Shown here one piece after another: positions 45,980 to 54,373 of a stretch of DNA of 64,000 nucleotides; the stretch's first letter is position 1, and every line of letters begins with the position of its first letter. The position numbers and the translations under genes are program-made. The stretch comes from CAVVKW01 sp963749035. Its GTDB lineage: Bacteria; Verrucomicrobiota; Verrucomicrobiia; Chthoniobacterales; JAATET01. Where the stretch lies: positions 372,001-436,000 of the forward strand of contig CAVVKW010000002.1 in assembly GCA_963749035.1 (NCBI GenBank), given 5' to 3'. The notes under the pieces are model-generated. The model worked only from the letters and a program-made list of their open reading frames with translations. It was not told where the DNA came from and searched no databases.

Positions 45980-46661
45980 TACACCTCAAAAACGAACCGG
46001 CATTCGCGCCCGCGAGATCGGTTTCATCATTCTCGTCCTCGTCGTTCTTGCGATCTCCCTGATCGCGTGGATGCAGAGTAAACGCGGCGAATCCTCCGCC
46101 GTCGTGAGCGCTCGAAATCTTCAGCAGTGGGGCATCGCGCTTAACCTCCACCTCATCGAGAACGACAACGAACTCCCGGCTGTCGGCGGCGAGCCCATCT
46201 CCGCCGACCAGACCGCCGCTTGGTATAACGCGCTGCCGACCTATCTTGGTCTCCAGCCGCTCGCCGAGATGGAACCGGGCAGCCGACCGCATCCCGGCCA
46301 ATCCTCGCTCTGGATCGATCCGGCCACGAAGGAGCCTCGGGTCTGGGATCCGACCGTTTTCTACTTCAACTACGGGATGAACCGATTTCTCCAGCCCGAC
46401 CCCGACCTTCGGCCCTTCAAGATCTACGAGATCGATTACCCTGGGAACGTCGTCTTCCTGACCGAGATCGACGGTTACGCTCCCGTGGTCACGCCAGACA
46501 CCGTCGTTTTCCGCCGCGACCCGTCTGCAACTAACGCGACGGCCCACGTGCTATTCTGCGACGGTCACGTGGCGCCCGTGACCCGCGACACCCTCGTCGA
46601 CAACCCAACCTCCCGCGAAGCCGCCGCCGCCGAAAACGGCCCGTCCTGGTTCGAAAAATAG
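45960..46661 (+). CDS. Pseudopilin-like protein with C-terminal CDGHV motif
   Basis: A 233-aa protein with an N-terminal TM helix (EIGFIILVLVVLAISLIAWM) followed by VSARNLQQWGIALNLHLIE, the helix seen in type II secretion pseudopilins of Planctomycetota and Verrucomicrobiota. The C-terminus carries ATAHVLFCDGHVAPV, the processing-associated DG motif region. The canonical prepilin cleavage site (GFTLIE) is absent, so it may not be processed. The start is TTG at 45960 or GTG at 45972, inside the end of the upstream lipoprotein gene, which suggests coupling. Confidence 0.72.
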   Translation: MTIPVADTPQKRTGIRAREIGFIILVLVVLAISLIAWMQSKRGESSAVVSARNLQQWGIALNLHLIENDNELPAVGGEPISADQTAAWYNALPTYLGLQPLAEMEPGSRPHPGQSSLWIDPATKEPRVWDPTVFYFNYGMNRFLQPDPDLRPFKIYEIDYPGNVVFLTEIDGYAPVVTPDTVVFRRDPSATNATAHVLFCDGHVAPVTRDTLVDNPTSREAAAAENGPSWFEK

Positions 46662-46705
46662 CGAACGCCTTCCCCACCGACCGAGCGCCCCCCGCGAACT
46701 TCGGA

Positions 46706-47593
46706 ATGCTTTCCCCCACCGATCACCAGCAATCCGTCACGGATCATACCCCTTTCATCACCCGGCTCGCACCGACGCCGACCGGCCTCCTCCACCTCGG
46801 CCACGCCCGGACGTTCGCCGCCACCCACCGACTCGCCCGGGACGCGGGTGGTCGGGTCCACCTTCGCATCGAAGACCTCGATACCGCGCGGTGCCGCCCG
46901 GAATTCACCGAGGCTGCCATTGACGATCTGCGTTGGCTCGGCCTCGATTGGGACGGCGAGATCATCTACCAAAGCCAACGGCGCGCGAGCTATGAGACGG
47001 CTTGGACCCGACTCCGCGATCGAGATCTCATCTATCCCTGTTCGCGATCACGCAAAGACGTTCGCGACGCCGCCCTTGCTCCCCACGCCGAAGATGAAGA
47101 ACCGCTCTACCCGGTCGCTTGGAGACCCGCCGTCGGCGCGGCGACGGATCACCTATCGCCGCTCGGCCTGAACTGGCGACTCCGCGTCCCCGACGGAGAG
47201 GCCATCACCTTCGACGATGGCCGGATCGGCCCGACAACCTTCGTCGCAGGTGATGACTTCGGCGACTTCCTGGTCTGGAATCGCGACAACATCCCCGCCT
47301 ACGAGCTTGCCGTCGTGGTCGATGACATCGCAATGGGGATCACCGAAGTCATTCGCGGCGAAGACCTCCTTCTCTCGACCGCCCGCCAGATCCTGATTTA
47401 CCGAGCTCTCGGCGCACGCCCGCCAAAATTTCGTCACCTCCCACTCGTTCTGGACGAAAACGGTCGCCGGCTGGCCAAACGCCACGCCGCTCTCAGCCTC
47501 CACACTCTCCGAGAACGAGGAACCGAGCCCTCGGATGTAGCGCGCCAGAAATGTTTTCGCTGGAAACGACAAAATCTTTTTCGTTTTAGGTGA
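46706..47593 (+). CDS. gluQ: Glutamyl-Q tRNA(Asp) synthetase, 3' end altered by a transposon
   Basis: The body matches GluQRS: ITRLAPTPTGLLHLGHARTF with the HLGH motif, RIEDLDTARCRPEF, the zinc-like region reduced to YPCSRSRKDVRDA, ADPAxx replaced by DDFGDFLVWNRDN, and RLAKRHAALSLHTLRERG in place of KMSKS. It glutamylates queuosine in tRNA-Asp and lacks an anticodon-binding domain. The last residues (ARQKCFRWKRQNLFRFR) are encoded by transposon-end sequence starting at about 47535, so the native C-terminus is lost. Because the family ends soon after this point, activity may survive. Confidence 0.85.
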   Translation: MLSPTDHQQSVTDHTPFITRLAPTPTGLLHLGHARTFAATHRLARDAGGRVHLRIEDLDTARCRPEFTEAAIDDLRWLGLDWDGEIIYQSQRRASYETAWTRLRDRDLIYPCSRSRKDVRDAALAPHAEDEEPLYPVAWRPAVGAATDHLSPLGLNWRLRVPDGEAITFDDGRIGPTTFVAGDDFGDFLVWNRDNIPAYELAVVVDDIAMGITEVIRGEDLLLSTARQILIYRALGARPPKFRHLPLVLDENGRRLAKRHAALSLHTLRERGTEPSDVARQKCFRWKRQNLFRFR

Positions 47594-47655
47594 CAGAATA
47601 TTTTTCCAGATGAAGATGCATCCTGTTCTCAGCCCGCGGGATGAACGATTTGGCG

Positions 47656-48456
47656 CTAGGGAGGAGGAGCTTGCCCTCGGAATAGGCAGATTTTTCTGAG
47701 GGTTTCTTGGTTTGGTGGAGCGTCGCGGAAATTTTGGTTCCACACAAAGGCAAGGTCAGACAATTCAAGGAGCAAACCACGGGTGAGCCTGAGAACCTCA
47801 GAAGCAAGGTGGGCGGCACGACGGAAATCCTCCGACTGGTCGTTCTTCTTCAGCGTTTCAACAACCGGTCCAAACTGCGGCAACCAGTGAGACAGGGCGA
47901 TTACGCACTGCGAGAAAGTCAGAGGCACCAGGTTAAATGTGCCGAATACCGGTAAGATGTTCGCAATATCCGGGGGACTAGGAAGGAGATCCAACTGCCC
48001 TGAGTGTTCCGTGTGGCTGACAACCATTCCCACAGGATGCCCCTGTGACCTCACCGTCTCCAAACTGGCCCAAATGAGACGAAAGAGATCAATCTTCACT
48101 GACTCTGCATCGTCTATAATGATGAGGCGGATAGACGACTGGAGCAGCGCGTTTTCAAAAAAGAAACGAAGCTCCGAGGGACGATTGCTCGGCGGAGGTT
48201 CGTAAGTCACCCGGGAGATCAGTGCTCTGAATACTCCCACGGGGTTGTCCACGGGCGTAGCGGAGAAGAAAATGACCGCGTCGGGGGTGTCCTGAATGCC
48301 ATCACACCGCCAATGCGGTCTCAGATTCGTCAACAGATAGGTTTTCCCTGTCCCTCTGACTCCGTGGATGATGCAAGGACGCCCGAGAGCGACACACGAA
48401 TTCACCATTCGATAAAAGATATCGAGCTTGGGCGGGTTGAATGCTTCCACCGCCAA
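47656..48456 (-). CDS. TnsC/TniB-like AAA+ transposition ATPase
   Basis: A 266-aa AAA+ protein with Walker A HGVRGTGKTYLLTNL (near residue 32) and Walker B RLIIIDDAESV (near residue 110). Length and layout fit TniB and Tn552 p271, the ATP-dependent regulators that bring the transposase to target DNA. It starts (TTG at 48456) 15 nt after the tnsB-like gene and ends about 120 nt from the proposed transposon end. It appears intact. Confidence 0.78.
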   Translation of the reverse strand: MAVEAFNPPKLDIFYRMVNSCVALGRPCIIHGVRGTGKTYLLTNLRPHWRCDGIQDTPDAVIFFSATPVDNPVGVFRALISRVTYEPPPSNRPSELRFFFENALLQSSIRLIIIDDAESVKIDLFRLIWASLETVRSQGHPVGMVVSHTEHSGQLDLLPSPPDIANILPVFGTFNLVPLTFSQCVIALSHWLPQFGPVVETLKKNDQSEDFRRAAHLASEVLRLTRGLLLELSDLAFVWNQNFRDAPPNQETLRKICLFRGQAPPP

Positions 48457-48471
48457 GGCATAGCACCCTGG

Positions 48472-49710
48472 CTACCCGCGGTCCATTGCAGGATCGAACG
48501 CGCCGAGGTCTTCCATCACGAAGCGAGGGGCGGGAGCTTCCTCGGGTTTATGTGTCAGCGTTTGCTCGCAGGTCTCCGATGATTCATCAGGAGCATCCAC
48601 GACCGGCCCAGCGACCTTCGGAGAACGCACTATGCGCCGAATGCCTTCCTTTGGAGTCGGCTGTTTCAAATTTCGCTCAAGATTTCGGCGTGCCCCAATT
48701 GTTCTGCGATCATTCGACGTCCGTTTGATACCAGTGACCCATTTTCGACTAGGACCTTCTACCGCATCTCGCTGAGGTGTGTTTGGGGCGAGGACATATC
48801 CACGTCCGAGTGGTGTCCCGTCCAAATCGAAGACAAAAAAGGTGTCACTACTGCCACGGACATGCAAAATTTGGTAATGCTCTCCACACTTCATGTGCTG
48901 GTTATGAACCAGAACAGTGAGTCTGCTGGGCATTTCGACTGCCGCCTGTTGAAATTTGATACAGCGACTGCGATGAAATTTGCACAACACGCGGAGCGCA
49001 TTAGAGCAAACTGGCACGCGGTATTCACCGAACTTGTCGCGAAACTTTTTGAGGCGCGACCCAGTTCCGCGCCGATCCTCGTTGTTGTATGAATTGATGA
49101 AACGCGCCAAGAAACCCTCAGAGAGTTTATAAACTTTTTCGATATCTGCATCTTTCACGACAAAGCTTCGTGACCGGGTGAATTCTTCCCGGATAATTGC
49201 CTCTAGTTGCGGCAGTAGAGCCATCTGAAGAACGCGATGCTTCTTTTCCACGTGTCCGCGCTGCTGAGCTTGCCGAGGCAGCCCAATTCGGACATCGATT
49301 CCGAGGGCACACGTAAATTCCCCCGCTTCAGCGAGGACACGATTAGGGGATTCCCCATCGATCTCCAGAGTATCGAACTGGAGTAGCGTTGGGTCGGTAG
49401 GATCTGAGTCGAACGTGAGTGTGTTGTATAGGAGCGCGTTGAGCGTGTTTTTGTTGAGCTTATGTTCGAAAAGCGTCGCCATTACGATGCAGCCTGTGGA
49501 TTTTTCAACCGCAACCGCAAGCTGGAGCATATACTTGTGCTGCCCCCGCTCAAATCTCAGGTAATCGAGGGATTGATAATCCATCTGAATTACGAAGCCG
49601 GCGTCATTTTTGGGGTTGGTGGACTTTGTGCCATATTTTATGTGCAGCTCACGAGAATTCATTTTCGGCGCCTCCCGCTCAACTTCTGGCACCCGCTCAT
49701 AGTAATGCCG
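48472..49710 (-). pseudogene. TnsB/TniA-like transposase, C-terminal part (split by IS)
   Basis: This part holds the catalytic core: first Asp in FVIQMDYQSLDYL, second in FDTLEIDGESPNRVL and the Glu in QRGHVEKKHRVLQM, followed by a Mu-type C-terminal beta domain and a polar tail. The upstream part of the same gene lies at 51175-51691. Reading across the 16-bp duplication (codons for H-Y-Y-E, then RVPEVEREAPK) restores one open frame, so the split is due solely to the IS. A GTG at 49692 could allow expression of this fragment alone. Confidence 0.82.
49695..49710. repeat. 16-bp target duplication, left copy
   Basis: GCTCATAGTAATGCCG lies immediately before the left end of the IS. It is identical to 51175-51190. 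Confidence 0.92.
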
Positions 49711-49718
49711 TGTCGGGG

Positions 49719-49778
49719 CCGGAGCAAAACCGGAAAGAGACGGAGCAAAACCGGAATAGGAGACGGTTCAAAACCGGA
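49719..49778 (+). repeat. Left subterminal transposase-binding repeats (three copies)
   Basis: CGGAGCAAAACCGGA-type motifs at 49719-49734, 49741-49755 and (with GTTC for GAGC) 49764-49778, spaced by about 22 bp. Confidence 0.75.
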
Positions 49779-49954
49779 CTGGGGTGTTGGAAACAGCGCG
49801 GGAAGCGCCTCGGAGGAGGCCGGAGCGTAGCGGAGGCCGACGGAGAGGCGCTTCCCGCGCTGGCGCGCTTGGTGGGTGGATGGCGTTCGAGAACCCTTCG
49901 TAGCAGAAGGCAGCTTTGCTTTCTTGGGCGTCTGGCTTGGATGATGATCCCGCG

Positions 49955-51120
49955 ATGAAAAAAAGCAGTTAGCCCACCGTCATCCCGCCGGATTCGTTCG
50001 ACGCACGCTCGAAGACTTCAACGCAGGCACCCTCGACGCGGTCACGGCAGCTGCGCATCTGGGAGTGAGCCGCTCCCGGCTCTACGAAATGCGCGGAGTC
50101 TTCCTGTCGGAGCGCGCCAACTACGGGCCGAAGACCAGCGGGGGAGACCGATTGGGGGACTGGCCAGCCAAGACGCGATGCCTGCTCGAGGAGTTCCTTC
50201 CCCTTCAAAATCCGCCCAACTACCAGCTCGTTGCCGACGAACTCGAGCGCCTCTGCGGGTTTCGCCGGGCGCGCTCCACGGTCGAGGCCCACGTCAAAGC
50301 GCACTACGCGCATCTGGTGCCCGCTGCGGCCCGCAAACCCCGGGTTTACCGACGCTTCCGCCGCGAGCACATCGGAGAGCTTTGGCAACACGACAGCTCC
50401 ATCCACCAGTGGTGGCCGGCCAGTTCCAAGCAGACCCTCCTACTCACCGTGGACGACGCCTCCGGACTCAATCTGGCGGGCCGTTTCGTCGGATCGGACA
50501 CCACTTGGAATCACTTCGAGCACTTCCGCGAAGCCTTCACCCGCTGGGGGCTTCCCGAGATCCTCTACACCGACGGCCTGAGCCTCTTCGGACCGAGTTC
50601 CACCGACGACCATAGCGATCCCAAAAGCGAGTTCCAACGAGCCATGCTGGGACTGGGTTCCGCCCACCTCGTGGCTCCCACCCCTCAGGCCAAGGGCAAG
50701 ATCGAGCGGCGCTTTGGCACCTTCCAGCGACGCCTGGTCGCCTTGCTCGCACACGCCCGCGCCACAACTTGGGCGCAAGCCGACGCCATCCTCCAGATGG
50801 AGATCGAGCGACAGAACCTCAAGCTCAACCGCTCGTCCGGCAAAATTCCCCTCGAAGTCTGGGAAATCCAGTCACTCCGTGGCCGCGGTCGCCTGCGTCC
50901 TTCTCCGCCTCCCGCCCTACTCGATCTGCACCTCTCACTCCGCCTCTCCCGACGCGTGAACAACGACCACACCGTCGATTTTGAAGGCCGTAACTACGAG
51001 ATCTCATCCACCCTCCGCAAGCGCATCACCATCGTCCATCATCCGTCCCGTCAATTTTGGGTCGTCGAGAATCCCCCAAAAGACGTGTGGCCCTCTATTT
51101 TAGCCCACTACAGCCTCTGA
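49955..51120 (+). CDS. IS transposase (integrase core), probably made by slippage near its start
   Basis: The main frame encodes the catalytic core: REHIGELWQHDSSIHQWW (first Asp), LYTDGLSLFG (second Asp) and APTPQAKGKIERRFGTFQRR (Glu). In the same frame upstream of the first usual start (GTG 50065), the sequence still encodes an N-terminal helix-turn-helix (FVRRTLEDFNAGTLDAVTAA, then AHLGVSRSRLYEM), so translation must begin earlier. No in-frame ATG exists there. An ATG at 49955 followed by seven A residues is one frame off, and a -1 shift or transcript slippage at that A-run would join MKKK to the HTH. The element is otherwise intact. Confidence 0.8.
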
Positions 51121-51127
51121 ACACCTG

Positions 51128-51165
51128 TCCGGTTTTGCTCCGGCAAGAAATCCGGTTTTGCTCCG
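51128..51165 (-). repeat. Right subterminal transposase-binding repeats (two copies)
   Basis: TCCGGTTTTGCTCCG motifs at 51128-51143 and 51151-51165, inverted relative to the left-end copies. Confidence 0.75.
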
Positions 51166-51174
51166 TCGCCGACA

Positions 51175-51190
51175 GCTCATAGTAATGCCG
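51175..51190. repeat. 16-bp target duplication, right copy
   Basis: GCTCATAGTAATGCCG directly follows the right end of the IS. It matches 49695-49710 exactly. Confidence 0.92.
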
Positions 51191-51691
51191 TTGCAAGGTT
51201 CGCTCGCTTGGGATATTCTCCACTCCCGCTGCGATGCAGTCCTCGACAATGTTGCGATATTCTGTCGCAATTCCGAGGTGCCGTGGTCTCTTCTTGGCAC
51301 CAGTGGTCGGATAGGTAGATGCCATGGCGGACATGGTGATTTCATGCACCGTCTTACAAACCATTGTTTCTTTTGGCCCTGGTCGCTTCGGAAGAGGAAG
51401 CGTTGCGCCGGGTTTAAGGTCTTTGACCCACATCTGAAAAGCCCGGGCGGTGGGAACCCATCCTTTTTCGTTCTCCAGCGTTGAAACGAAGTGAGCTACG
51501 GAGCCGCTCTCCGCATTCTTGAGATACTTCCAGTAGTCCCTGATCCAGCGCGTTTTGAGTGCTGTTCTGGTAGCAACCGTGGGCGCGGCACCGCTATATA
51601 GAATGGGGGTGTCAACTTCGGGGACACACGCTGGATCGATCGTCGCCTTGTCGGCTCGAAAACATCCTTGATATGTCTCGTCGGGTTGCAC
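51175..51691 (-). pseudogene. TnsB/TniA-like transposase, N-terminal part (split by IS)
   Basis: This fragment carries the N-terminal DNA-binding part (about 172 residues): TRWIRDYWKYLKNAESGSVA, AFQMWVKDLKPGATLPLPKR and IPSERTLQRHYYE, after which the frame runs into the IS and reads 26 foreign residues. Joined with 48472-49710 it would give a transposase of about 580 aa. The start at 51691 lies about 80 nt inside the proposed transposon end. Confidence 0.78.
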
Positions 51692-51780
51692 TTGATGGGA
51701 TGATACCCGAAAAAAAATCGAAATTTTTCACCGGAGTGCACTTTTTTGAAAAAATAGACATTTTCGATCTACATTCGGGC

Positions 51781-52326
51781 ATGGAGGTGGTCGCCACATT
51801 ACCGAATCTGCCGGGGGTATCTTCCCCTACTGTGAACAGATTTGATTTTACTCCCAAAGAGATTCTCGGCTGCGATCTGGCCCGTTACTTCCGGCAGTGG
51901 AATCCTACGAGGCTTGCGGCCTTGAAGCGTAGATCAGGACTGATCGGCAATCTCCGAACGAACATTCCTGAGCTTTTGAAAGTTGGGGAGATCGAGATCG
52001 ATTCGCCCGAATTCTTCGAATTTTCGAGATCACTTCGCGCTGATGGTGGCTTCGTTGCGTTAACTGACTTGAATGCAATAGACTTTGCGCTCGTGATTTG
52101 TGCCAGCAGCCAAAATACATCCTTCATTCGCAATGCGGACGGGGTGTTTATGGCACCCTCAATCCGTTCCCTCCGTATTGAATTTTGTCGGGACTTGGTA
52201 AGCGGAAGTGCATTTGCGATTGCAGCAAAGTTGAATGACGCTTGGGCCACCAAGCAGTATGGAGCGATTCCTCGATACGTGCGGCATCACTTTTGGCCAA
52301 AGGATTACGCCAACAAGGTTCGGTAA
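51781..52326 (+). CDS. Unknown protein just outside the transposon end
   Basis: About 181 aa from the ATG at 51781 (MEVVATLPNLPGVSSPTVN); the frame is open to 51673, but that part runs through the proposed transposon end. It reads like a folded soluble protein (ILGCDLARYFRQWNPTRLAA, LTDLNAIDFALVICASSQNT). I do not recognise a family; it is not TnsA or TniQ by visible motifs. AT-richer than the core genes. A second unknown gene follows on the same strand. Confidence 0.45.
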   Translation: MEVVATLPNLPGVSSPTVNRFDFTPKEILGCDLARYFRQWNPTRLAALKRRSGLIGNLRTNIPELLKVGEIEIDSPEFFEFSRSLRADGGFVALTDLNAIDFALVICASSQNTSFIRNADGVFMAPSIRSLRIEFCRDLVSGSAFAIAAKLNDAWATKQYGAIPRYVRHHFWPKDYANKVR

Positions 52327-52418
52327 CAGGCGCCGGACTGCTGGAGCGCATTCAGGCGCAGGCACTTTCAGCTTGGACCCTATTGTAAACGGCAAGTCAT
52401 ACCGGGTAGTCTCCCGGA

Positions 52419-52934
52419 GTGGACTCATTCCGCTCACCCATCACCTTCAATCTGTCGCGCTTCTCGGTTCCCGAAGCGATGGGGTTTGGGCTCGCATCTC
52501 CGATAGTTCCCTCACTCCCCAGATACCTGTGTGACGAGGCCGATGTTCATGCCGGTGACGTATTCTTCCGAGGCGGGTCGATTCCGCTGCTTGAAGATGA
52601 AATGAGACTTCGCTTGGGACGAATCGCTCTCGAAAACCATGACTTTTTGCTTCGCCTGGGAACGAAGAACAACATATCCAGGATTCTGGTGGCCTGTTCT
52701 TGTCAGAATCTCGTGGTCCGCGAGGCAACTGATATTAATTGGATTTCAGTCATGGCGGACTGCGATGAATTACTCTCTTTAGCTGCTCCAAAGATTCATT
52801 ACCTCGAGGGAGCCCTCTGCAAAGCCTTCAGTGATCGCGCGCATGTTGAGAAACATCTTGCTGCGGTAGCCCGGTATTTCGCGTTTGATACTCTTGCGGA
52901 TGAGGGAGAGCGGAAATCTCGCCACCGACGTTAG
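52419..52934 (+). CDS. Unknown protein, second of a pair
   Basis: 171 aa from a GTG at 52419, with an ATG near 52479 as an alternative. The segment FLLRLGTKNNISRILVACSC, then NLVVREATDINWISVMADCD, looks like genuine folded protein. No family recognised. The sequence between it and the preceding ORF (about 90 nt) has protein-like stretches in another frame (NGKSYRVVSRSGLIPLTHHL), so a frameshift joining the two ORFs cannot be excluded. Confidence 0.48.
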   Translation: MDSFRSPITFNLSRFSVPEAMGFGLASPIVPSLPRYLCDEADVHAGDVFFRGGSIPLLEDEMRLRLGRIALENHDFLLRLGTKNNISRILVACSCQNLVVREATDINWISVMADCDELLSLAAPKIHYLEGALCKAFSDRAHVEKHLAAVARYFAFDTLADEGERKSRHRR

Positions 52935-52945
52935 AAAGGGCGACA

Positions 52946-53353
52946 TCAGCGTGTCATCTGTTCGGCCGGATAAGCTACGAGTGTGTCCATCGCATTGCGC
53001 CAGTAGTAGACCAGCAGCTTGCCGTTATAGTCCGTTCGGTAATTATTTACGGCTATCGCGTATGCCTCAAACTCGACCTCGGCCGGATAGACAGTTGATC
53101 CGGTTGTAGGTGGCTGGACCCCAGCAAACATCGTTACTACGCCAGGCGCAATGTTGTCTGCCGTAAATGTCGCGCCCCACTCAATGTAAGAGATCGTCAG
53201 ATCCTTCGTTTCGCCTTTGCTGATGTAGTTCAGCTTATCCATCACACTTTTCAAGGCGGACGTTGCCTCTTCGGTGGTGGGGCGTGATGGAGACGAACAG
53301 GAAGCCAGTATCAAACAGATGATCGATGCGGTGAGCAAGTTTGTGGATCTCAT
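52946..53353 (-). CDS. Small lipoprotein coupled to the PEP-CTERM protease
   Basis: A 135-aa protein with a lipoprotein signal (LLTASIICLILASC). The mature part is small and mixed alpha/beta (EEATSALKSVMDKLNYISKG, then AEVEFEAYAIAVNNYRTD). Its ATG overlaps the protease stop (ATGA), so it is translated in step with the protease. Function unknown; it might be an inhibitor or a membrane-side partner. Confidence 0.72.
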   Translation of the reverse strand: MRSTNLLTASIICLILASCSSPSRPTTEEATSALKSVMDKLNYISKGETKDLTISYIEWGATFTADNIAPGVVTMFAGVQPPTTGSTVYPAEVEFEAYAIAVNNYRTDYNGKLLVYYWRNAMDTLVAYPAEQMTR

Positions 53354-54315
53354 AAGTTATGGTTTTGTCGTCGTAATTTGAGGTAAGCGACCGCGCCAAT
53401 CGCAATCAGTAGTAGGGCAGTGATCGATGGCTCGGGAACTGCGCTGGCGTAGGTGAGGTTGACGCCGATCGAGTCGAGCCACCCGGTGTATGCCGGCAAC
53501 GACATGGCAGTGTTTGTGTCGCCGTAATGCCCGTAGGACCGACCACTCCAAACTGTCCAAGAGGAACTGACCCCGGCGAGCGCCCAGCCAGTTGGAGTTG
53601 AGATATACCAGCCGCCTCCGGAGTCCCCAGGCACGACGAGTGACTCAAGGCTCGTCGGAACGCCATTCGCGAACCCATTACCGGCTCCGGAGTAGGCGTA
53701 GCCGGCGGGTGCATCGAAGTCAGAGTGGAGTGTCGTGCCTCCCGGCCCGACGCCATCGATCACATTGGTCCCGGCCCGCATCGTGCCCAACCTTGAGAGC
53801 GGGGAGTATCCGGTTGAGCCGAAACCTGACGATCCTGCTCCCACGACCGCGACGGGTTTTCCTAACATTGTTCCGCCGTCATAGATGAGTGCGGGCGCAA
53901 CCGGCGGCGTCAAGGTCAGCTTGAACACTGCCAAGTCATTGAAGAGAGTCCCTTCGGTGAAATAGTTCGGGTGAAGAGAAAGCGTGGTCAAGTCCGCTGA
54001 ATAGGTGATGCCTCCGACGCGGAATGTGACCGATGGCCGGTTTCCGGTGACGACATGCGCGGCGGTCAGCACCCACCCTTCACCCAAATACGTGCCGGTT
54101 CCGGTGTCCGCAAACGCGCCGTTCTCTCTAACCGCCAAAATCGTCCCGGATGCCGAAAATTCAGAAGCAAATGCGAGGTATTCGCTCTCCGCCTTCGTGT
54201 CCAACATCACGAGTGCCCGAATTTGAGCGCAGGGCAGCGCCCAACCAGCCGCGGCTAGCAGCCACAAAAATGATACTTTCAACAGTTTTGATGGGTGTAA
54301 TTTGCCACCGACCAC
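53350..54315 (-). CDS. Trypsin-like serine protease with PEP-CTERM sorting signal
   Basis: A 321-aa secreted protease. After a signal sequence (VSFLWLLAAAGWALPCAQ), the S1 catalytic triad is complete: His in GWVLTAAHVV, Asp in LFNDLAVFKL and Ser in VVPGDSGGGWYI. The C-terminus is VPEPS, a TM segment (ITALLLIAIGAVAYL) and a basic end (KLRRQ), the PEP-CTERM signal handled by exosortase. It probably cleaves proteins at the cell surface or in extracellular polymer. The start (GTG at 54315) is uncertain by a few codons. Confidence 0.87.
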   Translation of the reverse strand: MVGGKLHPSKLLKVSFLWLLAAAGWALPCAQIRALVMLDTKAESEYLAFASEFSASGTILAVRENGAFADTGTGTYLGEGWVLTAAHVVTGNRPSVTFRVGGITYSADLTTLSLHPNYFTEGTLFNDLAVFKLTLTPPVAPALIYDGGTMLGKPVAVVGAGSSGFGSTGYSPLSRLGTMRAGTNVIDGVGPGGTTLHSDFDAPAGYAYSGAGNGFANGVPTSLESLVVPGDSGGGWYISTPTGWALAGVSSSWTVWSGRSYGHYGDTNTAMSLPAYTGWLDSIGVNLTYASAVPEPSITALLLIAIGAVAYLKLRRQNHNL

Positions 54316-54373
54316 CGTGAGCGAGTATTGTCACGGATGCGGTAGATCACCGCGCGAGCGCGGCGAGCGGAGG

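Larger units (their letters stand above)
49711..51174 (+). mobile_element. Insertion sequence of 1464 bp with 16-bp target duplication
   Basis: The ends are 5'-TGTCGG...CCGACA-3' and the element is flanked by identical 16-bp direct repeats. Inverted subterminal copies of CGGAGCAAAACCGGA lie at both ends. It contains one DDE transposase gene. TGT ends and a target duplication of about 16 bp fit IS1202-related elements as I recall them; family assignment needs a database. Confidence 0.92.
47535..51774 (-). mobile_element. Two-gene Tn7/Tn5053/Tn552-type transposon, disrupted
   Basis: A tnsB/tniA-like transposase and a tnsC/tniB-like ATPase on the minus strand. Proposed ends: ATGTAGCGCG at 47535 and, on the other strand, ATGTAGATCG from 51774, both followed by AT-rich sequence with AAATGT. 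TCGG flanks both ends directly (47531-47534 and 51775-51778), a possible short target duplication. tnsB starts about 80 nt from the right end, as is usual in these elements. No tniQ/tnsD and no resolvase were found. The ends are my proposal and could be wrong. Confidence 0.55.

Noticed and set aside
51673..52326. TnsA or TniQ candidate beside tnsB
   Set aside because: No nuclease motif and no TniQ zinc pattern, and it lies on the opposite strand outside the proposed transposon end.
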